Source: an uncultured Bacilli bacterium (GTDB lineage: Bacteria; Bacillota_I; Bacilli_A; RF39; UBA660). From it: DNA of 18,580 bases. Positions 5,330-13,401 of this stretch are shown one piece after another. The notes under the pieces were generated by a model. It did no database searches, had not been told where the DNA came from, and saw nothing but the letters and a program-made list of their open reading frames with translations. The position numbers and the translations under genes are program-made. Numbering within the stretch: the first letter of the stretch is position 1; each line of letters begins with the position of its first letter. The DNA lies in assembly GCA_947623645.1 (NCBI GenBank), contig CANQHK010000012.1, positions 1 through 18,580 of the forward strand, given 5' to 3'.

Positions 5330-6583
5330 ATGAAAGAATATTTAAAAAAGAACATTTCGAAAATAATTCTTCTATTTATTTTGTTGCAACCTTTTTTAGA
5401 TTTTTTAACAGCAATTTCTATCTATGTTTTTAAAACGGAAATAACTATTGGAATGATTGGAAGAGTTTGCTTTTTAATTTTTCTGATTTTTTATAATATT
5501 TGTATGAAAAATTTTGAAAAAAGGTCTTTTCTTTATCATTTTATTTTAGCACTTTACGCCTTTCTTTTTGTTGCTAATGTATTTGTAACAAAAGATATTT
5601 CTGCCATTTTTTATGAAATTAAAAATATTGCTCGTTATTTATATTTTCCTCTGCTTCTTTTGAATTTGTATGAGATTAAGAAAAATGAAAATCTTTTTAT
5701 TTCAGAAAAAATGCTAACAATGCTTTATACTGTATATCTTCTTTTTATTTTCATTCCCCTTCTTACCCATACAGACTTTGTTGGATATTTTGAAGGAAAG
5801 GTAGGAACGATTGGATGGTTTCATTCTACCAATGAAATTGCTGCTATTTTATCTTCTTTACTTCCTTTGGTAATATTTGGCTATAAAAATCGAATTTGCC
5901 AAGGCCTCTTTCTTTTTTTAATAGGGATTGTTTTCTTTTCTTTAGGAAGTAAAATAACGATTGTTTCTTTATTGATTACACTTCTCTTTTTTCTTGTTCA
6001 GTATGGATTTTCAAAAAAGGAAAAAAAGAAAGTAGTTCCCTTTTTTTTAGGAGGATTCTTTCTTTTGATCGTTCTTGGTACTTTCTTTTTACCACGAACC
6101 AATTTTTATAAAAATATCCAAATTCATTTAGATTTTTTAGAAGTAGATAATATTTTCGAAGTTTTTACAAAACCGGAATTAATCGATCATTTTGTTTTTT
6201 CAAGTCGTTTAAGTTTTTTACAAGAAACGAATCAGAATTATCTTCATAGTCCTCTTTCTTCAAAACTTGTAGGAATCGGTTTTATCGAAAATTTTGGAAC
6301 TGATGAAGTAAATTTAAAAACGATTGAGATGGATATTTTTGATTTATTTTATCGATTAGGAATTTTCGGATTTATTTTGGTCATGATTCCATTTGTTAAA
6401 ATCTTGAAAGAAAATTGGAAGAAGCGAACGTCCAAAGAAAAATTATCCATTTTTTTATTCTTGTTTATCTCTTTTCTAGCAGGGCACGTCTTAACTTCTC
6501 CTGCAGTGAGTATTTATTTATCTATTTTAATTCTTGGTTTATGGAGGGAGGATGAGTTATGCAAACAGCCATCATTATCGTAA
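5330..6583 (+). CDS. O-antigen ligase/polymerase-like integral membrane protein
   Basis: A 417-aa very hydrophobic protein with about ten membrane segments spread over its length, and a larger polar loop at about residues 255-340. The segment GWFHSTNEIAAILSSLLPL matches the N-E-I-A-A hallmark of the Wzy/WaaL (O-antigen ligase-like) superfamily. These proteins join or polymerise lipid-linked glycans on the outer side of the membrane. Here it may polymerise or attach the rhamnose-containing glycan made by the downstream genes, but the families are too divergent to choose between polymerase and ligase. AGGAAGAG (5315-5322) precedes the ATG by 7 bases. Its 3' end overlaps the next glycosyltransferase by 25 bases, showing translational coupling. 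Confidence 0.82.
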   Translation: MKEYLKKNISKIILLFILLQPFLDFLTAISIYVFKTEITIGMIGRVCFLIFLIFYNICMKNFEKRSFLYHFILALYAFLFVANVFVTKDISAIFYEIKNIARYLYFPLLLLNLYEIKKNENLFISEKMLTMLYTVYLLFIFIPLLTHTDFVGYFEGKVGTIGWFHSTNEIAAILSSLLPLVIFGYKNRICQGLFLFLIGIVFFSLGSKITIVSLLITLLFFLVQYGFSKKEKKKVVPFFLGGFFLLIVLGTFFLPRTNFYKNIQIHLDFLEVDNIFEVFTKPELIDHFVFSSRLSFLQETNQNYLHSPLSSKLVGIGFIENFGTDEVNLKTIEMDIFDLFYRLGIFGFILVMIPFVKILKENWKKRTSKEKLSIFLFLFISFLAGHVLTSPAVSIYLSILILGLWREDELCKQPSLS

Positions 6584-7392
6584 ATTATAATGATTATGAT
6601 TCTACGTATCATTTGGTAGAAAATATTAAAAAATATAAAATTATAGAAAAAATTGTCATTGTTGATAATGCATCAAATCAAATTGAAAAAGAAAAACTTA
6701 AAACAATAAAAAATAGAAAAGTTAAAATTCTTTATAACGAAGAAAATAAAGGATATTCTTATGCTATCAATGTGGGTGCTAAGTATTTGATTTCTCTTTA
6801 TGGAAAATGCAATATTATCGTTTCTAATCCAGATATTATCATTCAAGATGAAAAACATTTGAAAGAACTTTTAAAAACGCTTCTTCAAAAAAAGACTGCG
6901 ATTGCATCTCCTGTTATTGTTGAAAACAAAACTTTAAATCGAGGATGGAAACTCACAACGCCAAAACAAGATATCTTGATGATGCTTCCTAAATTTTATA
7001 AATATTTTGAAAAGAAATATCGTTATTATCAGGAAGAAGATTATTTGGATAAAGAAACGGTAGTAGATGTTGTTAGCGGTTGTTTTTTCTTTATTAAATC
7101 TACTGTGTTAGAAGAAATTGGATTTTTGGATGAGAATACCTTTCTTTACTTTGAGGAAAATATTTTGGCAAGAAAAATTCAAAAATTAGGACTTGAAATT
7201 CGGGTCAATAATGATGTGGTAATTATTCATAATCATTCTGTGACGATTGATAAAAATATCGAAAGAAAGAAGAAATTAAAACTTTTAAGAGAAAGTGAAA
7301 TGTATTATGAAGAAAAATACAATCATGCGACAAAAGGGGAAATACGTCTTATGAAATTGCTCAACAAACTCTTTCTTTTGTTCTTAAAATAG
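6559..7392 (+). CDS. Family 2 glycosyltransferase, rhamnosyltransferase-like
   Basis: A 277-aa GT-A fold enzyme expected at the cytoplasmic membrane face. The N-terminal IIIVNYND and VIVDNAS motifs bind the nucleotide sugar. NKGYSYAIN and SNPD (the DxD-equivalent) follow. GCFFFIK leads to FLYFEENILARK, the region that supplies the catalytic acid, and then HNHS. This pattern is that of WbbL-type dTDP-rhamnosyltransferases, though the sugar cannot be proven from sequence. Length is normal for a single-domain GT2. The ribosome binding site GGAGGGAGG lies inside the end of the ligase-like gene. It is followed by about 100 bases holding the promoter of the rhamnose operon. Confidence 0.87.
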   Translation: MQTAIIIVNYNDYDSTYHLVENIKKYKIIEKIVIVDNASNQIEKEKLKTIKNRKVKILYNEENKGYSYAINVGAKYLISLYGKCNIIVSNPDIIIQDEKHLKELLKTLLQKKTAIASPVIVENKTLNRGWKLTTPKQDILMMLPKFYKYFEKKYRYYQEEDYLDKETVVDVVSGCFFFIKSTVLEEIGFLDENTFLYFEENILARKIQKLGLEIRVNNDVVIIHNHSVTIDKNIERKKKLKLLRESEMYYEEKYNHATKGEIRLMKLLNKLFLLFLK

Positions 7393-7432
7393 AAAAATAT
7401 TTTGCGAAAAAGCAAGAAAATTGCAAGAAGTC

Positions 7433-7461
7433 TAGAAAGACCTAGAAAAATTTGTTATAAT
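7433..7461 (+). promoter_or_regulatory. Extended -10 promoter of the rhamnose/glycan operon
   Basis: A perfect TATAAT (7456-7461) preceded by TG (7453-7454) makes a full extended -10. A four-of-six -35 (TAGAAA, 7433-7438) is 17 bases upstream. The transcript would start near 7468, about 20 bases before rfbA. No terminator is visible between the preceding glycosyltransferase and this promoter, so some read-through is likely. Confidence 0.7.
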
Positions 7462-7488
7462 GAATATAGAGATAGGGAGGTTTTAAAA

Positions 7489-8376
7489 TTGAAAGGAATT
7501 ATTTTAGCCGGAGGAAGTGGAACGAGACTTTATCCACTTACAAAATCCGTTAGTAAGCAATTACAATCCATCTATGATAAGCCAATGATTTATTATCCTT
7601 TATCAGTTTTGATGTTAGCAGGAATTCAAGATATATTAATTATTACAACTCCGTATGATCAAAAAAGTTTTCAAAAACAATTAGGAACCGGAGAAGATTT
7701 TGGAATTACTCTTCATTATGCTATTCAGGAAGAGCCGAAAGGTCTTGCTCAAGCCTTTACCATTGGAGAAGAATTCATTGGAGATGATGCTTGTGCTATG
7801 GTGTTAGGTGATAATATTTTCTATGGAAATGGCTTTGTTGAAATGTTACAAAATGCTAAAAGAAATGCAGAAGAAGGGAAAGCAACCAATTTTGGATATG
7901 AAGTCCATGATCCGAATCGTTTTGGAATTATGGAACTCGATGAAAATAAAAATATTCTTAGTGTAGAAGAAAAACCTCTTCATCCAAAGAGTAACTTTGC
8001 GATTACAGGATTGTATTTTTATCCTTCTGGAGTAAGTCAAAAAGCTCATCTTGTAAAACCTTCTCCAAGAGGAGAATTAGAAATCACGACCCTCAATGAC
8101 TTTTATTTACAAGAGAATAATTTAAAAGCAGAGTTATTAGGAGGAGGTTTTTCGTGGTTTGATGCCGGAACTTTTGAAAGTAAATTAGAAGCAGAAAACT
8201 TTATTTATAGTGTTCAAAAGAATCGTGGAAAAGTTATCGCTTGTCTAGAACAAATTGCTTTTGATAAAGGTTGGATCGATTTAGAAAGTTTAAGAAAAAG
8301 TGCTGAACTCATGAAGAAAAATAGTTATGGACAGTATTTACAAAAAGTGGTAGAAAAGAATTTAATTAAGAAATAA
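7489..8376 (+). CDS. rfbA: Glucose-1-phosphate thymidylyltransferase
   Basis: Catalyses dTTP + glucose-1-phosphate to dTDP-glucose + pyrophosphate, the first step of dTDP-L-rhamnose synthesis. The start is taken as TTG at 7489, because the family's N-terminus (MKGIILAGGSGTRLYPLT) begins exactly there and TAGGGAGG (7473-7480) is 8 bases upstream. The frame is open from 7402, but that extension covers the promoter. From this start the protein has 295 aa, a normal length. Visible motifs are GGSGTRLYP (nucleotide binding), SKQL and YDKPMIYYPL (sugar site), GDNIFYG (metal-binding Asp) and EEKP. It is the first gene of the operon and is followed by the epimerase-reductase fusion after 9 bases. Confidence 0.96.
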   Translation: MKGIILAGGSGTRLYPLTKSVSKQLQSIYDKPMIYYPLSVLMLAGIQDILIITTPYDQKSFQKQLGTGEDFGITLHYAIQEEPKGLAQAFTIGEEFIGDDACAMVLGDNIFYGNGFVEMLQNAKRNAEEGKATNFGYEVHDPNRFGIMELDENKNILSVEEKPLHPKSNFAITGLYFYPSGVSQKAHLVKPSPRGELEITTLNDFYLQENNLKAELLGGGFSWFDAGTFESKLEAENFIYSVQKNRGKVIACLEQIAFDKGWIDLESLRKSAELMKKNSYGQYLQKVVEKNLIKK

Positions 8377-8385
8377 GGAGAGATT

Positions 8386-9834
8386 ATGAAAAAGATAGAA
8401 ACAGAATTAAAAGATTGTTATATATTAGAACCGGATAAATTTGGAGATGAAAGAGGGTACTTTTCTCCCTATTTTATTCAAAAGAACTTGGAAGAATTAG
8501 GATTTCAAAGAGTCGTACAGACGAATAGAAGCAAAAGTGCGAAAGGAGTTATTAGAGGACCAAAGTGCCAAGCGAAAATTGTCGAAGTCATTAAAGGAAG
8601 TGCTATCGATGTAGTGGTAGACATTCGAAAGGACTCTGAAACGTATGGAAAGTATACTGCCGTTAAATTAACAGAAGACAATAACCGTCAACTGTTTGTA
8701 CCTCGTGGGTTTGCTCATGGTTTTGTAAGTTTAGAAGATGATACGATTTTTCAATATATTGTAGATAATGACTACGCTCCTAAATTAGAAGCGGGAATTT
8801 TATGGAATGATGAAGAATTAGGAATTGATTGGCAAAAGATTATGCAAGAAAATGGAATTGAAGAACCAATTTTATCCGAAAAAGATCAACATCATCCAAC
8901 ACTTAAAGAAAATCCTGTTATTTTTAAAAGAGAACAAGAAAAATATTTCATTACCGGATATAATGGTCAACTTGGCTATGATATTAAAAGAGAACTTCTT
9001 AAAAATGGAATTCGGGAAGAAAATATTATTGCAACCGATAAAGAGGAAATGGATATTACCAATCGAGAAGAAGTTATGAGAGTAATTGAGAAAGTAAAAC
9101 CCGATGTTATTTTTCACTGTGCAGCAGCAACAGCTGTAGATAAAGCCGAAGAAATGGAAGATATCGTTCAAAAAATCAACGTTGAAGGAACAAAAAATGT
9201 TGTTGATGCTTCTCTAAAAGTTGGAGCAAAAATCGTTTACTTATCAACAGATTATGTATTTGATGGAACAAAAGATGGAGTTTATGAACCAGAAGATAGC
9301 GTCAATCCAAAAAGTGTCTATGGAAAAACGAAATATTTAGGAGAAGAAGAGGTAAGAAGAAATCCAAAACATTTTATTGTAAGAATTTCTTGGGTATTTG
9401 GTATTAATGGAAAGAATTTTATAAGAACGATGTTAAAACTAGCAGAGAATCATACAGAATTAAATGTTGTCGATGATCAAATAGGATCTCCTACCTATAC
9501 TGTTGACCTTGCTCATCTTTTAGTAAACCTTTCAGAGATGGATAACTATGGAACGTATCATGTAACAAACGATGGATTCTGTAGTTGGGCAGAATTTGCA
9601 GAATATATTTTTGAAGCAAGTAAACAAGATGTTCACGTAAATAAAGTTACAACAGAAGAATATTTAAAATTAACCGGAACTAAACAAGCTTATCGTCCAA
9701 GAAACTCAAAGATGGATAAATCCAAATTGACAGAAATTGGACTTGAGATGTTACCAACTTGGCAAGATGCAACCGAAAGATATCTTAAGGAATTAGAAGA
9801 TGAACAATATGTCTTAAAGAGAGGTCAAAGATGA
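8386..9834 (+). CDS. RmlC-RmlD fusion: dTDP-4-dehydrorhamnose 3,5-epimerase (active-site deletion) + reductase
   Basis: A 482-aa two-domain protein. Residues 1 to about 180 are an RmlC cupin (GDERGYFSPYF, RQLFVPRGFAHGF, WNDEELGIDW, and LSEKD, which carries the Asp of the catalytic dyad). Residues 187-482 are RmlD, an SDR reductase with NAD(P)-binding GYNGQLG (191-197), STDYVFDG, and the YxxxK pair Tyr312/Lys316. The domains would convert dTDP-4-keto-6-deoxyglucose to dTDP-rhamnose. The family's RGLHxQ segment with the catalytic His is missing: residues 57-62 read RGPKCQ, as if about six residues (18 bases) were lost in frame at about 8559/8560. The putative acid tyrosines (Tyr124, Tyr130) remain. 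The reductase half looks intact. The epimerase half is probably impaired. AAGGAG precedes the ATG, and the 3' end overlaps rfbB by 4 bases (ATGA). Confidence 0.92.
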   Translation: MKKIETELKDCYILEPDKFGDERGYFSPYFIQKNLEELGFQRVVQTNRSKSAKGVIRGPKCQAKIVEVIKGSAIDVVVDIRKDSETYGKYTAVKLTEDNNRQLFVPRGFAHGFVSLEDDTIFQYIVDNDYAPKLEAGILWNDEELGIDWQKIMQENGIEEPILSEKDQHHPTLKENPVIFKREQEKYFITGYNGQLGYDIKRELLKNGIREENIIATDKEEMDITNREEVMRVIEKVKPDVIFHCAAATAVDKAEEMEDIVQKINVEGTKNVVDASLKVGAKIVYLSTDYVFDGTKDGVYEPEDSVNPKSVYGKTKYLGEEEVRRNPKHFIVRISWVFGINGKNFIRTMLKLAENHTELNVVDDQIGSPTYTVDLAHLLVNLSEMDNYGTYHVTNDGFCSWAEFAEYIFEASKQDVHVNKVTTEEYLKLTGTKQAYRPRNSKMDKSKLTEIGLEMLPTWQDATERYLKELEDEQYVLKRGQR

Positions 9835-10838
9835 AAGTTTTAGTAACAGGTGGCTGTGGATTTATTGGAAGTAACTATTTGCATTATGTTGTTAATAAAT
9901 ATCCAGAAGATGAGTATGTATGTTTAGATGCCTTAACTTATGCAGGAAACTATGAAAATTTGTACCCTATTTTAGAAAAAGAAAATTTTCGCTTTGTAAA
10001 AGGGGATATAACCGATAGAAAATTTATTTTTGAACTTTTTGAACAAGAACAATTTGATGTTGTAATTAATTTTGCGGCAGAAAGCCATGTAGATAATTCT
10101 ATTAAAAATCCAGAGATTTTCTTAAAAACAAATATTTTAGGAACCCAAGTTTTAATGGATGCTTCTTTAAAATATAATGTTAAAAGATATCATCAAGTAT
10201 CAACCGATGAAGTATATGGAGATTTACCTCTTGATCGACCCGATTTAAAATTTAAAGAGGATACACCTCTTCATACCTCAAGTCCTTATTCAGCAAGTAA
10301 AGCAAGTGCGGATTTACTCGTTATGGCTTATATAAGAACGTTTCACTTACCTGCAACGATTTCAAGATGTTCCAACAATTATGGACCTTATCAATTTCCA
10401 GAGAAGTTAATTCCTGTAGTAATTTCAAAAACTTTAAAAGAAGAAAAGATTCCAGTTTATGGAACAGGAGAAAATGTTCGCGATTGGATTCATGTAAAAG
10501 ATCATAATATTGGAGTAGATTTAATCGTAAGAAAAGGAAAAGTTGGTGAAATTTACAACTTAGGAGGACATTCAGAAAGAACCAATTTGGAAGTTGTAAA
10601 GACCATTTTAAAACAACTTGGCAAAGAGGAAGATTTAATTGAGTTTGTAACAGATCGTCCAGGACACGACCGAAGATATGCAATTGATTCCACAAAAAGT
10701 GAACAAGAACTTGGATGGGACCGAACGTATACCTTTGAGGAAGGAATGAAAGAAACAATCAATTGGTACATCAATAATCAAAAATGGATAGAAGATATTC
10801 AAAGTGGGGAATATAAAAATAAATATAAAATTAAATAA
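9831..10838 (+). CDS. rfbB: dTDP-glucose 4,6-dehydratase
   Basis: A 335-aa extended SDR enzyme that converts dTDP-glucose to dTDP-4-keto-6-deoxy-glucose with bound NAD. The N-terminal GGCGFIGS (residues 7-14) binds NAD. The catalytic STDEVYG has Asp126 and Glu127, and YSASK gives Tyr153 and Lys157. Further family marks are NFAAESHVDNS, NNYGPYQFPEKLIP, RDWIHVKDH and RPGHDRRYAID. Length is normal and all catalytic residues are present. It starts within the stop of the fusion gene (ATGA overlap), which indicates translational coupling. The gene order A-CD-B places this second-step enzyme last of the rhamnose set. Confidence 0.96.
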   Translation: MKVLVTGGCGFIGSNYLHYVVNKYPEDEYVCLDALTYAGNYENLYPILEKENFRFVKGDITDRKFIFELFEQEQFDVVINFAAESHVDNSIKNPEIFLKTNILGTQVLMDASLKYNVKRYHQVSTDEVYGDLPLDRPDLKFKEDTPLHTSSPYSASKASADLLVMAYIRTFHLPATISRCSNNYGPYQFPEKLIPVVISKTLKEEKIPVYGTGENVRDWIHVKDHNIGVDLIVRKGKVGEIYNLGGHSERTNLEVVKTILKQLGKEEDLIEFVTDRPGHDRRYAIDSTKSEQELGWDRTYTFEEGMKETINWYINNQKWIEDIQSGEYKNKYKIK

Positions 10839-10852
10839 AGAAAGGAACTCAA

Positions 10853-11884
10853 ATGGAACAAGGTGGAAATGCAGTAAAAAATCTTTTGTCAGTAAAACAA
10901 CAATCTAACAAATATAATCAAGGATCAATTAAAGTAAATTTACAGGAAAAGAATGATAGTCATGCTATTATTGCAAATATGGTAGAAGAGAATTCTATTT
11001 GCTTGGATGTTGGTTGTGCAGTAGGATATATTGGAGAAGTTTTACACCAAGAAAAAAAATGCAAGGTGTACGGAATTGAAATTGATCAAGAAGCACTCCA
11101 AATTGCAAGACAAAAAAATTGTTATGAAGAGATTTATGATTTTTCTATAACGGATACAAATTCATCTTCTTATCAATCTTTTATGAAAAATTCTAAAAAA
11201 TATGATTATATTTTATTTGCCGACATTTTAGAACATCTTATAGATCCTGGAAAAGTATTATATGAGTTTTCGAAAAAATTAAAACCAAATGGGAAAATAT
11301 TAATTAGTATTCCCAATATTGCTCATATAGATATTGTGAAGAATTTAATCGATCGAACTTTTAATTATAATATAACCGGTCTTTTGGACAATACACATCT
11401 TCGTTTTTTTACAAAAAATTCCTTTATTGAAATGATCAACAATATTAATGAGGCATACAAACTTGGCTTAGAAATTTTAGATATAAAAAAGACGACAATG
11501 ATTCCATCTTATATAAGTAGTTATCCAAATCTTTATGAAATTTTAAATAATGACCAAGAATTATGTGTTTTTCAATATATTTATGAAATCGAAAAAAAGG
11601 ATTCCATCGTTAAAAATAAGATATCCAAGAAAACACATTACTGTGATTTATTAGAACATCAATTAAGTGAAAGAAATTCATTTTTTGAAAAAATTAATGA
11701 GCAATGGAAAGATTCTATAGAAATGCAAAATCAAATAGAAGAATTAAAAAAACGAGAAATGGATTATCAAGATAAAATTTCTCAATTGGAATTAGAAATT
11801 CAAAAAATTTTAAATAGTAAAAGTTGGAAAATAACAGAACCGATACGAAGAATAAAACATAAAGTATCAAAAAATAGAGACTAG
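10853..11884 (+). CDS. SAM-dependent methyltransferase with C-terminal coiled coil
   Basis: A 343-aa protein. Residues about 30-210 form a class I methyltransferase domain: CLDVGCAVGYIGE is the SAM-binding motif I, YGIEID the acidic end of strand 2, DILEHLIDP the motif after strand 4, and HLRFFTKNSF is typical of the family that includes polysaccharide methyltransferases. A charged, heptad-like region at about 270-318 should form a coiled coil. The end (SKSWKITEPIRRIK) is the S-x-S-W-x-x-T-x-P-x-R tail often found at the end of glycosyltransferase-locus proteins. It may methylate the glycan, perhaps at its growing end, with the coiled coil contacting partner enzymes. The substrate is unknown. 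It sits between the rhamnose enzymes and the glycosyltransferases, 14 bases after rfbB. Confidence 0.82.
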   Translation: MEQGGNAVKNLLSVKQQSNKYNQGSIKVNLQEKNDSHAIIANMVEENSICLDVGCAVGYIGEVLHQEKKCKVYGIEIDQEALQIARQKNCYEEIYDFSITDTNSSSYQSFMKNSKKYDYILFADILEHLIDPGKVLYEFSKKLKPNGKILISIPNIAHIDIVKNLIDRTFNYNITGLLDNTHLRFFTKNSFIEMINNINEAYKLGLEILDIKKTTMIPSYISSYPNLYEILNNDQELCVFQYIYEIEKKDSIVKNKISKKTHYCDLLEHQLSERNSFFEKINEQWKDSIEMQNQIEELKKREMDYQDKISQLELEIQKILNSKSWKITEPIRRIKHKVSKNRD

Positions 11885-11904
11885 TCTTATTCTAGATTCT
11901 ATAT

Positions 11905-11910
11905 TATAAT
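11905..11910 (+). promoter_or_regulatory. Possible internal -10 in the widest gap of the operon
   Basis: A perfect TATAAT lies in the 45-base gap before the WsaF-like gene. There is no TG extension and the -35 position is poor (TAGTCT). A 10-bp palindrome, AGACTAGTCT (11878-11887), spans the stop of the methyltransferase gene just upstream. An internal promoter is possible but weakly supported. Confidence 0.25.
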
Positions 11911-11929
11911 AAAAAATGGAGTGGTAATT

Positions 11930-13396
11930 ATGATGCATAAAATAAAAAGAAAGTTATCAGATATGAGAAATTTATGGATTGTTAAAAATAGTCCATATTT
12001 TGATAAACAGTACTATCTAGAAAAAAATCCAGATGTTGCAAGTAGTGGGGTAGATCCTATAAAACATTACTATTATTCTGGATGGAAAGAAGGTAGAAAT
12101 CCAAGTGCACAATTTAATACAGATGCATATATAGGAGCAAATTATAAATTTAATATTACAATAAATCCGATTGTTCATTATATGAGATTTGGGCAGTATG
12201 ATTCTCGAATTATCGGGCCAAGAACAAAACTTAAAAAAAGTGTTACGGATTTATTAAATGCTCATTTCAATGAAAGCATACCATTTAAAACAATTCCGGT
12301 AACACGGGACAAAATACGTTTAAATATTGTCTATAATGGTTTTGATAAAGGATGTTTTTTTGGAGGAAAAGCAACAGCTTTGATTTTAGCCATTCAATTT
12401 GTCGATGCTTATGGATATGATTTAAGAATTATTGCCCAAAATCCAGAAGAGACAGTATTTTACCAATTTTTGGAATTATTTCATTTGGAAAAACCACAAA
12501 AAGTAGAATTTTTTGCAACCGATACAAACCAACGACTAGAAATTTCTGAACAAGATCATTTTTTATGCACCATGTGGTCGAATGCTGATGCTGTTTTGCA
12601 TACTCCTGAAATTACTGGAAAAATATTCTATATTATGCAAGAAGTAGAAACATTTTTCTATGATCATGGAGATAATCACTTAAGATGTTATAATACACTT
12701 ACCGATGACCGACTAATTCCCATTGTAAATTCGAAGTTGTTGTACGATTACTTATGCAAAAATGGTTATAATAATGTCGTAAAAAATGGAATTTATTTTG
12801 AACCAGTATTTTTAAAAGAATTATTACAGCCAAGTAAGACAAGCTTTGCCAAAAAAGAAAAATACAATTTATTTTATTATGCTAGACCATCTCATCAAAG
12901 AAATATTTTCTATTTTGGATTAGAAAATTTAAATGAAGCATTCTTAACTGGTAAGCTTGATCCAGATGAATGGATCGTATACACCGCAGGAGATAAAAGT
13001 GTTCCAGATTTTTGTTTTGATGTTGATGTTGAAATAAAAAAATTAGGAGTTATGGATTGGAAAGAATATTGCAAATTTGCATCGACCGTGGACTTATGTT
13101 ATAGTATGATTTATACTCCTCATCCAAGTTATCCACCCCTTGATACAACAACAGCAGGAGCTGTTTGTGTAACCAATCGTTATGCCAATAAGCAAGACTT
13201 AAGCAATTATTCAAAGAACATAATAACTGCAAATTTAAATAAAAAAGACATGATCGATGCACTAGAAAGCGGAGCAACACTTGCTAAAAATAGTACCTTA
13301 AGAAAGAAAAATTGGCAAGAAGAGCATACCTCAGGTACTTGGGATGTTGCTTTTAAAGAGTCTATAAAACACATGCAAAAATTTATAAAGGACTGA
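11930..13396 (+). CDS. WsaF-like rhamnosyltransferase with N-terminal NPDV/HYxxxG repeats
   Basis: A 488-aa GT-B (GT4-type) enzyme matching the WsaF rhamnosyltransferase family, which uses dTDP-rhamnose. Visible signatures are GGKATALILA, IMQEVETFFYDHGD, FYARPSHQRNIFYFGL, and the C-terminal TPHPSYPPLDTTTAG then VTNRYANK, where the acidic residue and glycines bind the nucleotide. The N-terminal 90 residues are a separate module: YYLEKNPDVASSGVDPIKHY then GWKEGRNPS, with a weaker second copy (FNTDAYIGANY ... NPIVHYMRFG). This module is known from other polysaccharide glycosyltransferases and its role is unclear. I prefer the ATG at 11930. The upstream GTG at 11921 overlaps the ribosome binding site GGAGTGG (11918-11924). 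A second ATG at 11933 is also possible. Confidence 0.88.
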   Translation: MMHKIKRKLSDMRNLWIVKNSPYFDKQYYLEKNPDVASSGVDPIKHYYYSGWKEGRNPSAQFNTDAYIGANYKFNITINPIVHYMRFGQYDSRIIGPRTKLKKSVTDLLNAHFNESIPFKTIPVTRDKIRLNIVYNGFDKGCFFGGKATALILAIQFVDAYGYDLRIIAQNPEETVFYQFLELFHLEKPQKVEFFATDTNQRLEISEQDHFLCTMWSNADAVLHTPEITGKIFYIMQEVETFFYDHGDNHLRCYNTLTDDRLIPIVNSKLLYDYLCKNGYNNVVKNGIYFEPVFLKELLQPSKTSFAKKEKYNLFYYARPSHQRNIFYFGLENLNEAFLTGKLDPDEWIVYTAGDKSVPDFCFDVDVEIKKLGVMDWKEYCKFASTVDLCYSMIYTPHPSYPPLDTTTAGAVCVTNRYANKQDLSNYSKNIITANLNKKDMIDALESGATLAKNSTLRKKNWQEEHTSGTWDVAFKESIKHMQKFIKD

Positions 13397-13401
13397 TTTA
13401 G

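Noticed and set aside
7393..7430. Hairpin TTGC-GAAAAA-GCAA after the first GT2 gene, considered as a terminator
   Set aside because: Only four base pairs and no T run follows.
7402..7488. Upstream in-frame extension of rfbA
   Set aside because: It covers the extended -10 promoter, and the family N-terminus begins exactly at the TTG at 7489.
8500..8600. Frameshift as the explanation for the missing RmlC motif
   Set aside because: The reading frame matches the family on both sides of the gap, so an in-frame loss fits better than compensating shifts.
8872..9171. Antisense frames within the rhamnose operon (also at 10321-10758 and 10553-10774)
   Set aside because: They lie opposite conserved catalytic motifs of known enzymes and show no ribosome binding sites or family features.
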